A program made the translations under genes and the position numbers. The notes beneath the pieces are model-generated. The model was not told the origin of the DNA. It saw nothing but the letters and a program-made list of their open reading frames with translations, and searched no databases. From Candidatus Sulfopaludibacter sp. SbA3 (GTDB taxonomy: Bacteria; Acidobacteriota; Terriglobia; Bryobacterales; Bryobacteraceae), in the NCBI GenBank assembly GCA_945890485.1, contig CAMDCN010000004.1:124001-188000 (forward strand): a DNA stretch of 64,000 bases. Direction: 5' to 3'. Below, one piece after another: positions 17,132-26,454 of this stretch; position 1 is the stretch's first letter, and the number at the start of each line of letters is the position of its first letter.

Positions 17132-18465
17132 GGTTTGTAGTCCTCGCCGCGGACACTGCGGCGGCAGGAGTCGCGCCATGCTGTGAGCGCCTGGCGCATG
17201 CGGGCGACCTCCGCCGGTTGCGCGGCGGCGAGGTTGCGCGTTTCTCCGGGGTCGGCTTGCAGGTCGAAGAGCAGGTCTTCGGAGCGGTCCAGGTTTGTGA
17301 GGAGCTTCCAACGTTCTTCCACCCAGGCGAGTTTCGGCGAGCCTCGGGTGATCTTCGTGGTTTCGAAAGCCAGGGCGGAACCGCGCTGTTTAGCTTTGCC
17401 ATCGAGCAACGGCAACAGGTTGGTTCCGTCGATGGGCCGGGCGTCGGGGGCTTTCAGTTCGAGCGCGGCCAGGATGGTGGGGAAGTAGTCCGAGGTGGAG
17501 CAGGGCGCATCGACGACGCGCCGGCCTTTCCAACGTGCAGGCCATTCGACAATGGCGGGGACGCGGACGCCGCCTTCAAACAGGCTTGCCTTGCGCCCGC
17601 GGAGGGGCCCGGCCGTGCCGGGGAAATCGGTCGACTCGGCGTCGCCTTCCGGCCCGTTGTCGCTGGCGTACCAGAGCATGGTGTCTTGCGCGACGCCCCA
17701 CTCCTTCAGCTTGGCCCGGAGGCGGCCTACTTGCGCGTCGAGAGCCGTGATGGAGCCCCAGTAGTGCTGCTTGCTCTCGGAGTGTTCGGCGTACAGGCGC
17801 CGGTACTCGGGCGTGGCGACGAGGGGCAGATGCGGCGCGTGGAACCAGATGACGCAGAGGAACGGATCCTTGGCTTGGACGGCCTTGCCGAGAAACTCGA
17901 AGGCTTCGTCCATGATGATTTTCGAATCGTCCCCGCGCAGGGGGAGCGTGACTTCGACTCCGTTCTTCCAGTACTCGCGCGGCGGCGGGTCGGCGGTGGG
18001 CACCTTGCGGACGGTGGAGAACCACTCCGTGAAGCCGCTATCCGTGGGGGAGGACTGCTTGGGACCATCGAAGTCTCCGAGGTGCCATTTGCCGAAATGG
18101 CCGGTGCGGTAGCCCAAGGGCCGCAGCACTTCGGCGATGGTTCGTTCGCCGGCGGGCAGGGCGTATTCGGAGGGTTGGCCTTCGCGGCCAGCGTTGGCGA
18201 AGTAGATGCCGTAGCGGAAGGGGTGGCGGCCGGTGAGGCAACTGCCGCGCGTGGGGGAGCAGACGGGCGCGCCGGAATAGAAGCGGTTGAGCCGGATGCC
18301 TTCGCTGGCCATGGCGTCGAGATGGGGCGTCTGCAGCACGGGATGGCCGTTGAAACCGGCGTCACCCCAGCCTTGGTCGTCTGCCATTACCAGGATGATG
18401 TTGGGCCGTTGGCGCCGGCTCTGCGCCAGCATCGCCGTTGCGGTGAGAAACGCTCGTCTGGTCAT
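17128..18465 (-). CDS. Sulfatase, exported
   Basis: About 445 residues. ATG 18465 overlaps the upstream stop as ATGA, in keeping with the rest of the cluster; an ATG three codons earlier (18474) also exists. The leader is MTRRAFLTATAMLAQS. The motifs PNIILVMADDQGWGD, formylglycine site Cys69-S-P-T-Arg and LGYRTGHFGKWHLGD are the standard arylsulfatase set, and YASDNGPEGD carries the later metal ligands. It belongs with two further sulfatases and esterases in one transcription unit, suggesting stepwise removal of sulfate and acetyl groups from a complex glycan. Confidence 0.9.
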   Translation of the reverse strand: MTRRAFLTATAMLAQSRRQRPNIILVMADDQGWGDAGFNGHPVLQTPHLDAMASEGIRLNRFYSGAPVCSPTRGSCLTGRHPFRYGIYFANAGREGQPSEYALPAGERTIAEVLRPLGYRTGHFGKWHLGDFDGPKQSSPTDSGFTEWFSTVRKVPTADPPPREYWKNGVEVTLPLRGDDSKIIMDEAFEFLGKAVQAKDPFLCVIWFHAPHLPLVATPEYRRLYAEHSESKQHYWGSITALDAQVGRLRAKLKEWGVAQDTMLWYASDNGPEGDAESTDFPGTAGPLRGRKASLFEGGVRVPAIVEWPARWKGRRVVDAPCSTSDYFPTILAALELKAPDARPIDGTNLLPLLDGKAKQRGSALAFETTKITRGSPKLAWVEERWKLLTNLDRSEDLLFDLQADPGETRNLAAAQPAEVARMRQALTAWRDSCRRSVRGEDYKP

Positions 18466-20549
18466 TTGCGGCACCGGGCAATGGCGGTGCGAACACTATC
18501 GGCCACCTGCTCGCCGAGCAGCCAGTTGGCCTTGGCGCCGAAGTGGACGTTGCCGGGACCGAGGAAGAGATCGGGCGTGAAGCGGGAGGTGCTGGTGTAG
18601 AGGTCGGTCACCGGGATGCCAGCCTTCTCCATCACGCGGGCGGCGACTTCGTTGTACCGCTTCTCGTCGCCGGGCACGCGGCCGAGTTCGCCTTCGGGGA
18701 CGAAGGTGGTGTTGGCCCAGACCAGGCAGGCACCGGTCTTCTGCAGGCGGCCGACGAGTTCGGTCAGGTTGCGTTCATAGTCGGGCAGAGGCACGCTGAT
18801 TTTGCCGTTCACTTTGTCCCGCTTGCCCGCGTCCTTGGAGTCGGGATGGCGGTAGCAGAGGTCATGGAGGCCCCAATTGAAATGGATGACATCCCATTTG
18901 GCGGAGCCGAGCCACTTGTCGAGCCGCTGTTGGCCGGTGAGGGTGGACTGGCAGTTCTCGGGTTGATCGGCTCCGTCGACGACGGGGCGGAAGACGTTGG
19001 CGGCGTCGCGCAGGAGGTGGCGGACTTCGCGGGTGTAGCCGACGGAGATGGAGTCGCCGAGGAGGAGGACGTTGGGGTAGCCGGGGCGGCGTTCGGTGGT
19101 CCAACCGCCTTTGCCGAAGACCGGGCGGACGGTGGTGGGCATCGTCGCGTGGGTCCAGCGGTCGGTGCGGAAGGGCGAGGCGGGGAGGCCTTCGGCGTTT
19201 CCGAAACCGGCAGCGGCAGCGGGAGTGAAGGCGTAGCGGGCGGCTACAGGGTTGGGTACGGCGGCGGCGGTCACCGTGATGGTGCTGCCGTCGATGCGGG
19301 CCGTGGCTGGGTGGAATACATGGTCTTCGCCAGCGACGACGAAGCCCTCGATGGTTTCCGCGGCGCGGGAGCGGAGGCCGCTGGCGGCGAAATCGAACCA
19401 GAGCCGAAGGGACTGGCCGTCGCGGGTCATGCGCCGGTAGAGGGGACCGGAATAGACGAGCTTTTCGCCATAGGCCACGGCGCGGGCGGCGAGCGCCAGG
19501 CGTTCGCCGATGTCCCGCTTGTTCTTGGGATGGATGTTAACGGTGTCGCCTATGTCGTTGGTCACGACCATGGCCGTGCCGCTGACGGCGAGGGTCTCCA
19601 GTTGGGCTTCGCGCAGTTCGGTCCACTCGGTGCCTGGCTCGGTTCCAGCGCCGCCGTAGTTGGCCAGTTGGACGTATAAGAAGGGCCGTGGGCCGAGGCC
19701 CCAACGTTGCCGCCAGTCGGCGATGAGGGCGGTGAATAGGGTGCGGTAGAAGCGGCTTTCCGCGCGGCTGGCATTGGTCTCGCCTTGGTACCAGAGGAAG
19801 CCGCGGATGGCGTAGGGCGTGAGCGGCGCGATCATGCCGTTGAAGAGACCGCTGGGCAGGCTGGAGTTGCCGGGCCGCATGGGGGCGCGACGGCCTTGCT
19901 GGACGTAGTACTGCAGATCGGGATGCGTATGGAGCGCCTCTTGGCCGATCCACGCTTCGGCGGGGGTGCCGCCGCGGGCCGCTTCGATCAGCCCGATGGG
20001 GACGCGGAGCTTTTCCTGCAGGTGGCGACCGAACCAATAGGCGGCGGCGGAAAACTCGGGGACGGACTGCGGGGTGCAGAGTTCCCAACGGGCGGCGACG
20101 TCGTCCTGGGGGGTATCGATGATCCGATGCGGGACGTGGAAGAGGCGAATGAGCGGATGGTTGGCGCCGGCGATCGACTTCTCCGGCTCGGCCGAATGCT
20201 TCATCCGCCACTCCATGTTCGATTGGCCGGAGGCGAGCCAGACTTCGCCGACGTAGACGTCCTGCAGGGTGATGGCGTTGGATCCGGCGATGCGCATGGT
20301 GAACGGGCCCCCGGCGGGCATGGGCGGAAGGAAGAGCTCCCATTTCCCGGCGGCATTGGTGACGGTCTTGCGTTCTGCCTGTTGAAACCGAACCGTGACG
20401 GCTTCGCCCGGCGCGCCACGGCCCCAGATCCGCAAGGGCTCATCGCGCTGCAGCACCATGTGGTCGCCGACCAGCGACGGCAGAGTAATCGCGGCGGGCA
20501 GGGGAATTGCAGCCGCAGCCAGCCAAAGTAGTTGCTTCCAGGAACTCAC
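18462..20549 (-). CDS. Sialate O-acetylesterase-type esterase fused to a second SGNH hydrolase
   Basis: 695 residues with a signal peptide (SWKQLLWLAAAAIPLPAA). Residues about 20-490 are a SASA-type esterase: beta-rich start LPSLVGDHMVLQR, nucleophile Ser110 in LASGQSNMEW, RGFLWYQGETN block. From about residue 500 a separate SGNH/GDSL hydrolase follows: NVLLLGDSISVGYTR (block I), INFNWGLHD-like segment HFNWGLHDL, and a final GNVHFGAKAN with the catalytic His near 669. Both active sites look intact. The enzyme should remove O-acetyl or similar groups from glycans. It is translationally coupled to the sulfatase after it. Confidence 0.87.
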   Translation of the reverse strand: MSSWKQLLWLAAAAIPLPAAITLPSLVGDHMVLQRDEPLRIWGRGAPGEAVTVRFQQAERKTVTNAAGKWELFLPPMPAGGPFTMRIAGSNAITLQDVYVGEVWLASGQSNMEWRMKHSAEPEKSIAGANHPLIRLFHVPHRIIDTPQDDVAARWELCTPQSVPEFSAAAYWFGRHLQEKLRVPIGLIEAARGGTPAEAWIGQEALHTHPDLQYYVQQGRRAPMRPGNSSLPSGLFNGMIAPLTPYAIRGFLWYQGETNASRAESRFYRTLFTALIADWRQRWGLGPRPFLYVQLANYGGAGTEPGTEWTELREAQLETLAVSGTAMVVTNDIGDTVNIHPKNKRDIGERLALAARAVAYGEKLVYSGPLYRRMTRDGQSLRLWFDFAASGLRSRAAETIEGFVVAGEDHVFHPATARIDGSTITVTAAAVPNPVAARYAFTPAAAAGFGNAEGLPASPFRTDRWTHATMPTTVRPVFGKGGWTTERRPGYPNVLLLGDSISVGYTREVRHLLRDAANVFRPVVDGADQPENCQSTLTGQQRLDKWLGSAKWDVIHFNWGLHDLCYRHPDSKDAGKRDKVNGKISVPLPDYERNLTELVGRLQKTGACLVWANTTFVPEGELGRVPGDEKRYNEVAARVMEKAGIPVTDLYTSTSRFTPDLFLGPGNVHFGAKANWLLGEQVADSVRTAIARCRK

Positions 20550-20567
20550 CCGAAGACGGTACCACGA

Positions 20568-21836
20568 TCAGGGGCTTTTTCGCGAGACAAAGCCCGCCAA
20601 GCGCGGGGCTTTCACCTCTTCTTCCCACGCGGCGAGAAGCCGCCGCAAGGCATCGGCTTCGGCCGGGGCCTGTTGCAGCCGGTCATGCTTTTCCGCGAGG
20701 TCTTCGCCGAGATGGAACAGGTACTCGCGGCCGTTGTCCACGACCAGTTTCCAGTTGCCGCGGCGGACGGCTTTGCGCCGGTTCTCCAGGCGCTTGTAGC
20801 GCCAGAAAAGGGCCCGTTCCTTTTCGGGGCCGAGGAGGCTTTGCCCGTCGAGCGGGCGCGTCGGTTTCACCCCGGCTGCTTCGAGAAGAGTGGCCGTCAG
20901 ATCCATATGCATCGACGGGCGCGCCGACTCCGTACCCGCCTTCACTTTTCCCGGATAGCGCAGAATGCAGGGCACACGGATGCCGCCTTCGAAGGTCGTC
21001 GTCTTCGTTCCGCGGAGGGGGCCGTTGCTACCCACGCCGATGGCGCCGTTATCACTTGCGAAGATCACGATGGTCTCTGGCGGGACGGCGGCAACCAGCT
21101 TGCCAACATAGTGATCCAGCCGCTCGACCATGGCCGCGTAGCCGGGCCGTCCTGCTTCCTTGCCCGGCCCTTGAATCGGCGTGTGCGGCGCGGTAAAGGG
21201 CACGTACAGGAAGAAGGGCTTGGCCGGCGACCGTTGCCCGAGCCAGCGCAGCGCTTCGTCTCCGATCAGGTCCGTCACGTAGCCAGGACGATCCACCTGC
21301 TTTTCCCCTTCATAGATCGCCGGGGCGCCGCCCTCTTCGCGATGGGTGAAATAGTCCGCGTTGCCGCCGATTACGCCGAAATAGTGCTCAAATCCATGGC
21401 GCAGGGCCGAGAACTTCGGAGCGTAGCCGAGGTGCCACTTGCCAACGCACGCGGTCTGGTAGCCGGATTTAAGCAGCATCTGGCCCAGGGTTGCCTCGGA
21501 GGCCGGCAGGCCGAGTTCTCCACGTTCCTGCAGCCAGATCGCCTCATCGTAGCGGCCGACATTACCGACGCCGATGGCGCATTCCAGGCCGCCGACGCGG
21601 TGGGGATAGCGACCCGTCAGCAGGGCGGTGCGGCTCGGCGTGCATTCGGGGGCGTTGGCATAGAACTGCGTGTAGCGCACGCCTTGCCTAGCGAGAGCGT
21701 CGATGTGCGGCGTCCGGATATCCGGCGCGCCGTAGCAGCCGAGATCAGCCCAACCCATGTCGTCGGACAGGATCAGCAGGATGTTTGGCCGGGGCGCAGC
21801 CGCCGCGGCCAGCAGAAGTCTCCGCCGGGAAATCAT
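20568..21836 (-). CDS. Sulfatase, exported
   Basis: 422 residues. The leader MISRRRLLLAAAAAPRP is a very short twin-arginine-like segment running directly into the catalytic domain (NILLILSDDMGWADLGCYG). The formylglycine site is Cys65-T-P-S-Arg, followed by LLTGRYPHR. YQTACVGKWHLGYAP and FASDNGAIG complete the pattern. It is 18 bases upstream of the SASA gene and 9 bases downstream of a transglutaminase-like gene. Size fits N-acetylgalactosamine-6-sulfatase-like arylsulfatases, but substrate cannot be assigned. Confidence 0.9.
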   Translation of the reverse strand: MISRRRLLLAAAAAPRPNILLILSDDMGWADLGCYGAPDIRTPHIDALARQGVRYTQFYANAPECTPSRTALLTGRYPHRVGGLECAIGVGNVGRYDEAIWLQERGELGLPASEATLGQMLLKSGYQTACVGKWHLGYAPKFSALRHGFEHYFGVIGGNADYFTHREEGGAPAIYEGEKQVDRPGYVTDLIGDEALRWLGQRSPAKPFFLYVPFTAPHTPIQGPGKEAGRPGYAAMVERLDHYVGKLVAAVPPETIVIFASDNGAIGVGSNGPLRGTKTTTFEGGIRVPCILRYPGKVKAGTESARPSMHMDLTATLLEAAGVKPTRPLDGQSLLGPEKERALFWRYKRLENRRKAVRRGNWKLVVDNGREYLFHLGEDLAEKHDRLQQAPAEADALRRLLAAWEEEVKAPRLAGFVSRKSP

Positions 21837-21845
21837 CCCGACAGT

Positions 21846-22706
21846 CTACTGCGGTTCCTCGGTGACGGAGACGGTGACGTCCATTCCCAGGAAGGCGCCC
21901 GGGGCTCCGTAGTAGGTTCCCCACAACGGCAGCACATGCTCCGGCGACCAGGCCATCGCGACCCGGATGAGGTTGCGGTTGCCGACGATGCTGTTCGTGG
22001 GATCAAAGTCGATCCATCCGGCTCCGGGTAGATACACCTGGACCCAGGCATGCGTAGCGCCGCCACCTTTTTCCGTGCCGGGCGTGAAGATGTAGCCGCT
22101 GACGAAGCGGGCCGCGAGACCCAGCGAGCGGACGGCCTCCATCATCAACACCGCGAAATCGCGGCAACTGCCCCGCCCCGTCTGCAACGTATCGTCGGGG
22201 TTTTGGACGCCCTTTTCCTGACGCCGGGTATAGACGAACTGATCGCGAATGCCCTTCGTCATGGCGCGCAGCATGCCCATGGTTCCGGAGGCCTCGGCCG
22301 GTTCGAGAAACTGCAGCGCCCAGCGGCCGACGTTGCCGCTCGGGTCGTGGCGCACGAGTCCCCGCGCGAGGTTTGGATAGTCTTCCGGCGTATAGACGAA
22401 CGGATACTTCCGCGCGAACTCTTCCACCGGATACTCGGGCAGGGTGGTTTCGTAGTGCTCCAGCGTGACGCGGCTTTCAAACCGGAGCTCCGTTGTTTTG
22501 CCTTCAAACGTCGTCACGGCGACGGAGTTGTCGAAGACATCGTGGAGCCAGCGGACGGTCGCGGGTTGCGGGGTGATGACGAGGCTCGTCCGCAGCAGCC
22601 GCAAATCGTGGCTCTCCCGCGGGCGGAACATCATGCGGTGCTCACCAAGGCGAACAGGATCCGCGTACCGGTAGACGGTGACGTGGCGGACACTCAATAG
22701 GGACAT
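21846..22706 (-). CDS. Transglutaminase-like cysteine protease family protein
   Basis: 286 residues. An N-terminal beta domain (Bact_transglu_N type, SVRHVTVYRYADPVRLGEHRM) precedes a transglutaminase core with Cys in GRGSCRDFAVL, His in GATHAWVQVYLPG and Asp in IDFDPTN, a complete triad. Bacterial members act as proteases or amidases rather than crosslinkers in most tested cases. No signal peptide is evident. It starts 1 base after the next transglutaminase gene ends. The alpha-E and ATP-grasp genes that often accompany this family are absent. Confidence 0.85.
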   Translation of the reverse strand: MSLLSVRHVTVYRYADPVRLGEHRMMFRPRESHDLRLLRTSLVITPQPATVRWLHDVFDNSVAVTTFEGKTTELRFESRVTLEHYETTLPEYPVEEFARKYPFVYTPEDYPNLARGLVRHDPSGNVGRWALQFLEPAEASGTMGMLRAMTKGIRDQFVYTRRQEKGVQNPDDTLQTGRGSCRDFAVLMMEAVRSLGLAARFVSGYIFTPGTEKGGGATHAWVQVYLPGAGWIDFDPTNSIVGNRNLIRVAMAWSPEHVLPLWGTYYGAPGAFLGMDVTVSVTEEPQ

Positions 22707-22707
22707 T

Positions 22708-23511
22708 CTATACTTGGTCCGCCCAAACGCGGAAACTTTCGAGATGATTCGGGCCGAAGGTGGTGGCGATGGCGACGTCGGAGGCGTCGCGGCCGCGGGC
22801 CATCAGCACGCGGCCGATGCGCGGCTTGTTGTTGCGGGGGTCGAAGGTGTACCACTGGCCGGCCAGGTAGACTTCGAACCACGCGGCAAAGTCGCCGACG
22901 CTCCACGGCTGAGGGGTGCCGAGGTCACTGAGGTAGCCGGTGCAGTAGCGGGCCGGGATGTTCAGGCAGCGGCAGAACGTGACGGCGAGATGGGCAAAGT
23001 CGCGGCAAACTCCGGTGCGTTCGCGGTAAGCTTCCGAGGCGGTCCGGGTAGACCGGGCAGCTTGGTAATCGAAGGCGATGTGGTTGTGGACGTAGTCGCA
23101 GATGGCCTGGACGCGTTCGTAGCCGGGGGCGGTGGAGGCGAAGAGGTCCCACGCCAGCGGCGAGAGAAGATCGGTTTCGCAATAGCGACTGCCGAGGAGG
23201 AATACGAGAGCCTCTTCGGGGAGGGACTCCACCGTTTGCTGCCACGCGTCCGGGTAGATGTTCTCCGGCTCGTCCGAGACGCGGACCACCGCGCCGTTGC
23301 TGATCGACACGCGGCCGGCCGGGGCCAGGATGCGGCTGCACCAGTTGCCGAAGCCGTCTCGATAGCCAGAAACCGGAACCGCCGGATCGGTACGCAGAAA
23401 CTCATGACTCACGACGTCTGACGCCCGGGAGTAGTGCAAATCCACGGCCAGGATGACTGGGGTAGGCTGCGGAAACTGATAGATTAATTCGAATCCAACA
23501 CGCAAAAGCAT
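22708..23511 (-). CDS. Transglutaminase-like family protein, second copy
   Basis: About 267 residues from the ATG at 23511 (MLLRVGFELIYQFPQP), chosen because it matches typical family N-termini and avoids the 77-base overlap the longer frame (to 23664) would create. The core has Cys in RTGVCRDFAHLA, a downstream AAWFEVYLAGQW in which the expected His is replaced by Phe or Trp near the family HAW position, and Asp in YTFDPRN. The missing His would be a notable change, though the neighbouring fold is conserved. It lies between the deacetylase gene and the other transglutaminase gene. Confidence 0.78.
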   Translation of the reverse strand: MLLRVGFELIYQFPQPTPVILAVDLHYSRASDVVSHEFLRTDPAVPVSGYRDGFGNWCSRILAPAGRVSISNGAVVRVSDEPENIYPDAWQQTVESLPEEALVFLLGSRYCETDLLSPLAWDLFASTAPGYERVQAICDYVHNHIAFDYQAARSTRTASEAYRERTGVCRDFAHLAVTFCRCLNIPARYCTGYLSDLGTPQPWSVGDFAAWFEVYLAGQWYTFDPRNNKPRIGRVLMARGRDASDVAIATTFGPNHLESFRVWADQV

Positions 23512-23587
23512 AAGAGTAGCCTGTTCCGGGCTAGTCCACATCAGGGCGTGGGTTCCGAAGTAAAGGAACTTAATCGTACCACGCCCG

Positions 23588-24481
23588 TTAGCCGGCCCAT
23601 ACGCTGGCAGCCATGCGATAGGTATTGGCGTTGGCTCGTACGGTGGCTTCAATCGGGTCCGCATAACCGCCGCCGAGCAGGAGGACGAACGGTTTGCCGT
23701 ACGAGCGTGCGGCGCTCATCACACGGCGATCGCGCTCTTCGAGGCCGGAGTGGGTAAGCGAGAGTTTGCCGAGTTTGTCTTCGCGAAGTCCGTCGACGCC
23801 GGACTGATAGAAGACGAAGTCGGGGCGGAAGTCCCAAACGCGGGGCAAATGCTCGTCGAGGGCGGCGAGGTACTCGTCATCAGCCGTGCCATCGGCGAAG
23901 GCGACGTCGATCTTGCTGGTCTGTTTGCGAAAGGGGAAGTTGTTCCGGCCGTGGAAGGAGAGCGTCAATACGTCCGGGTCGTCGGCAAACAGAGCCGCCG
24001 TTCCATCGCCCTGGTGCACGTCGAGATCGACGACGGCCACACGCCAGCCCCAGCCCCGCATGCGCAGGCCGGCGATGGCCACCGCGATGTCGTTGAAGAC
24101 GCAGAAGCCAGATCCTTCGTGGCGAAACGCGTGGTGAGTCCCTCCCATCAGCGCGCCGCCGAAACCGCTTTCCTGCGCGGCGTCGGTGGCGGCGAGCGCC
24201 CCGCCGACACTGGCCAGCGTCCGCAAAACCAACGCGGGCGACCATGGAAAGCCGATCCTCCGCACGGCCGCGGGCGGCAGCTCCCCGTGGAGGAACTGCC
24301 GCACATATTCGGCATCGTGCGCTTCACAAATCTCTTCCGGCGACGCCAAGGGCGCCGGCAGCATTTCAAAGCGGCGATCTTCTGTCAGGGCGTCCCGCAA
24401 CAACCGGTACTTGCGCGCCGGAAAACGGTGGTCCGGCGGCAAGCCCATGTCGTAGTGGTCGCAGTAGAAGAGCCGCAGCAA
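23588..24481 (-). CDS. Histone deacetylase-family deacetylase
   Basis: 297 residues. The zinc-dependent HDAC/acetoin-utilisation/acetylpolyamine amidohydrolase fold is indicated by GGTHHAFRHEGSGFCVFND (active-site His pair), VVDLDVHQGDG (zinc Asp and His) and YQSGVDGL (second zinc Asp), with LLLGGGYAD near the end. All key residues appear intact. Bacterial relatives deacetylate small acetylated amines or proteins. It is 6 bases after the DUF1080 gene. No acetoin genes are nearby. Confidence 0.9.
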   Translation of the reverse strand: MLRLFYCDHYDMGLPPDHRFPARKYRLLRDALTEDRRFEMLPAPLASPEEICEAHDAEYVRQFLHGELPPAAVRRIGFPWSPALVLRTLASVGGALAATDAAQESGFGGALMGGTHHAFRHEGSGFCVFNDIAVAIAGLRMRGWGWRVAVVDLDVHQGDGTAALFADDPDVLTLSFHGRNNFPFRKQTSKIDVAFADGTADDEYLAALDEHLPRVWDFRPDFVFYQSGVDGLREDKLGKLSLTHSGLEERDRRVMSAARSYGKPFVLLLGGGYADPIEATVRANANTYRMAASVWAG

Positions 24482-24487
24482 CTCCGG

Positions 24488-25114
24488 CTACCGCTTGGTC
24501 AGGTCGCGGATCAGGATGTCCTTGAAGCGCATATCGCCGGTGCCGCCCGAATGGAGCTGGAGCGAGATGCCACCGTCGAAGGAGCGCGGACGCGGATCGG
24601 TAAAGTCCACGAGGACGACACCGTTCAGACGGGAGTAATAACGATTGCCTTCCACCTTGAGCAGGTACTCGTTCCACTCACCTTTCCGGACCACGGTTTC
24701 GTTTTCCGGCGAGGGCCATACGATCCACTGCCGGCCATCGCCATAGAGACCGCCGGTATGCTGGCCGATGGTGCAGTCGATTTCAAACTGGAGGCCCTGG
24801 GTGATCTCCGGGGTGCCGGGTTTGAATTCGGAGTGGAAGAACACGCCGCTGTTGCCGGTGCCTTCGCACTTGAACTTCATGGACAGGTGGAAGTCCTTGT
24901 AGTTTTCCTTCGTGCGCAGGTATCCATAAGCTTTCGTCAAAGCCTCGCCATGGATCTCGCCGTTCTGGACCGTCCACTTCTCTTTTCCGATCTCCGTCCA
25001 TCCCGAGAGGTCCTTCCCGTTGAACAGCGGGACCCAATCCTCACCGGGCAACTTCACCTTCTTATCCTGCGCGAACGCGCATGCTGCCAAAGCTAACAAC
25101 AGAACGAATTTCAT
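24488..25114 (-). CDS. DUF1080 (3-keto-disaccharide hydrolase-type) secreted protein
   Basis: About 208 residues from ATG 25114, with a signal peptide MKFVLLLALAACAFAQD; an upstream in-frame ATG at 25126 would overlap glmM. The domain is a concanavalin-like jelly roll with the family motif WVPLFNGKDLSGW and later GNSGVFFHSE and NEYLLKVEGNR. DUF1080 proteins bind or hydrolyse sugars; some act on 3-keto-glycosides made by Gfo/Idh-type oxidoreductases, such as the pair at the start of this window, though those genes are distant. It follows glmM by 8 bases. Confidence 0.85.
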   Translation of the reverse strand: MKFVLLLALAACAFAQDKKVKLPGEDWVPLFNGKDLSGWTEIGKEKWTVQNGEIHGEALTKAYGYLRTKENYKDFHLSMKFKCEGTGNSGVFFHSEFKPGTPEITQGLQFEIDCTIGQHTGGLYGDGRQWIVWPSPENETVVRKGEWNEYLLKVEGNRYYSRLNGVVLVDFTDPRPRSFDGGISLQLHSGGTGDMRFKDILIRDLTKR

Positions 25115-25122
25115 GTCTGCCA

Positions 25123-26454
25123 TCATACTAAGGCCGCTGCGATCTGCGCGGCGATGGCGTGGGCGTGATGGTCCACACGCTCTGCGGATGGCCCTTCCAC
25201 CATGACTCGCGCCAGGGGTTCGGTGCCCGAAAACCGCACCACAACGCGGCCTGCTTCGCCGAACTCATCGTTGCAGGCTCCAATCGCCGCCTGCACGGAT
25301 TCCTGTTCTTCAAGCGGCCGTTTCACGCCAAAGCGCACATTGACCAACCGTTGCGGAAACACTTCGAACTCCTCGCTGAGTTCATCGAGCCCCGCACCTT
25401 CGCGCAGCATCACGTCGAGGAGCAGCAGGAGAGTCAGGACTCCGTCGCCGGTGGTCGCGTGTTCATGAAAGATGACGTGCCCACTCTGCTCGCCACCGAT
25501 GACGGCGTCGCGGCGGATCATCTCTTCGAGCACATACTTGTCGCCAACAGCCGTACGCACGAGCGCAATGCCATGGCGGCGCAGGGCCACTTCGAGACCC
25601 AGATTCGACATGACCGTCGCTACCACTTCACCCTTTGGAAGGTGGCCTCGACGCTGCAGATCCCGGCCGACGATGAACAGGACGTGGTCGCCGTCGATCA
25701 CCTTACCGCTGGCAGAGACGAACATCGCGCGATCGGCATCGCCATCAAAGGCCGCGCCGCACCAGGCTCCGTGCTCGACCACAGCCCGCTGCAAACTCTC
25801 CGGATGGAGCGCGCCGCAACCAGCGTTAATGTTCTTTCCGTCCGGCTCTCCGCCGAGTAAGATCACCTCGGCGCCAAGGTCGCGAAGCAACAATGGGGCG
25901 GAGGAGAAGGCGGCTCCGTTGGCGCAATCGACGACGATCTTCTTGCCGGCGAGCGAGTGGGGGAAAACCGAATCGAGGTGTTCGCGGTACGGGCGGTCTC
26001 GCATGCCGAACCAACGCCAACTGACCGGCTCCGGCTCCGGGCCCGCCAGTTCCAGGATTCGTCCTTCCAGCTCCTTTTCCACCTCATCCGGGAGCTTGTA
26101 ACCGGTGTGGGCAAATACTTTCAGGCCGTTGTCCTGATAGGGATTGTGCGAGGCGGAGATCATCACGCCCGCGACAAACGGGCCATGCTTGGTCATCCAC
26201 GCCACGCACGGCGTGGTGACGACGCCATGGTGATCGGGCGTGACGCCAACTGACTTGAGGCCGGCCATGACCCATTTCGAAAGCTGCTCGCCAGACTCTC
26301 GCGTATCCATCCCGATGACCACACGAGGCTCCGAACTGTGCTCTCGGGCCCACTCTCCGAGCGCCTTGCCAAACGCATACACGGTTGGGGCGTCCAGGGG
26401 ATACTCCCCGGCCACTCCCCGGATTCCATCGGTTCCAAATAGTTGTTTGCCCAT
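25123..26454 (-). CDS. glmM: Phosphoglucosamine mutase
   Basis: 443 residues. Converts glucosamine-6-phosphate to glucosamine-1-phosphate for peptidoglycan precursors. The start MGKQLFGTDGIRGVAGEYP is typical; the phosphoserine is Ser102 in ISASHNP, the metal loop is DGDADRAMF, the sugar-binding loop is GGEQSGHVIF and the phosphate-binding end is RFSGTEPLARVMVEG. It ends the conserved cdaA-cdaR-glmM cluster, lying 0 bases after cdaR. In other bacteria GlmM can bind and restrain CdaA. Confidence 0.95.
   Translation of the reverse strand: MGKQLFGTDGIRGVAGEYPLDAPTVYAFGKALGEWAREHSSEPRVVIGMDTRESGEQLSKWVMAGLKSVGVTPDHHGVVTTPCVAWMTKHGPFVAGVMISASHNPYQDNGLKVFAHTGYKLPDEVEKELEGRILELAGPEPEPVSWRWFGMRDRPYREHLDSVFPHSLAGKKIVVDCANGAAFSSAPLLLRDLGAEVILLGGEPDGKNINAGCGALHPESLQRAVVEHGAWCGAAFDGDADRAMFVSASGKVIDGDHVLFIVGRDLQRRGHLPKGEVVATVMSNLGLEVALRRHGIALVRTAVGDKYVLEEMIRRDAVIGGEQSGHVIFHEHATTGDGVLTLLLLLDVMLREGAGLDELSEEFEVFPQRLVNVRFGVKRPLEEQESVQAAIGACNDEFGEAGRVVVRFSGTEPLARVMVEGPSAERVDHHAHAIAAQIAAALV

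Noticed and set aside
14985-17402. An 805-residue open frame covering the alpha/beta hydrolase and running through the sulfatase gene
   Set aside because: Only the last 264 residues have protein-like composition and an alpha/beta hydrolase motif set. The rest is Arg/Pro-rich and is the shadow of the sulfatase codons; the true start is ATG 15779, overlapping the sulfatase stop.
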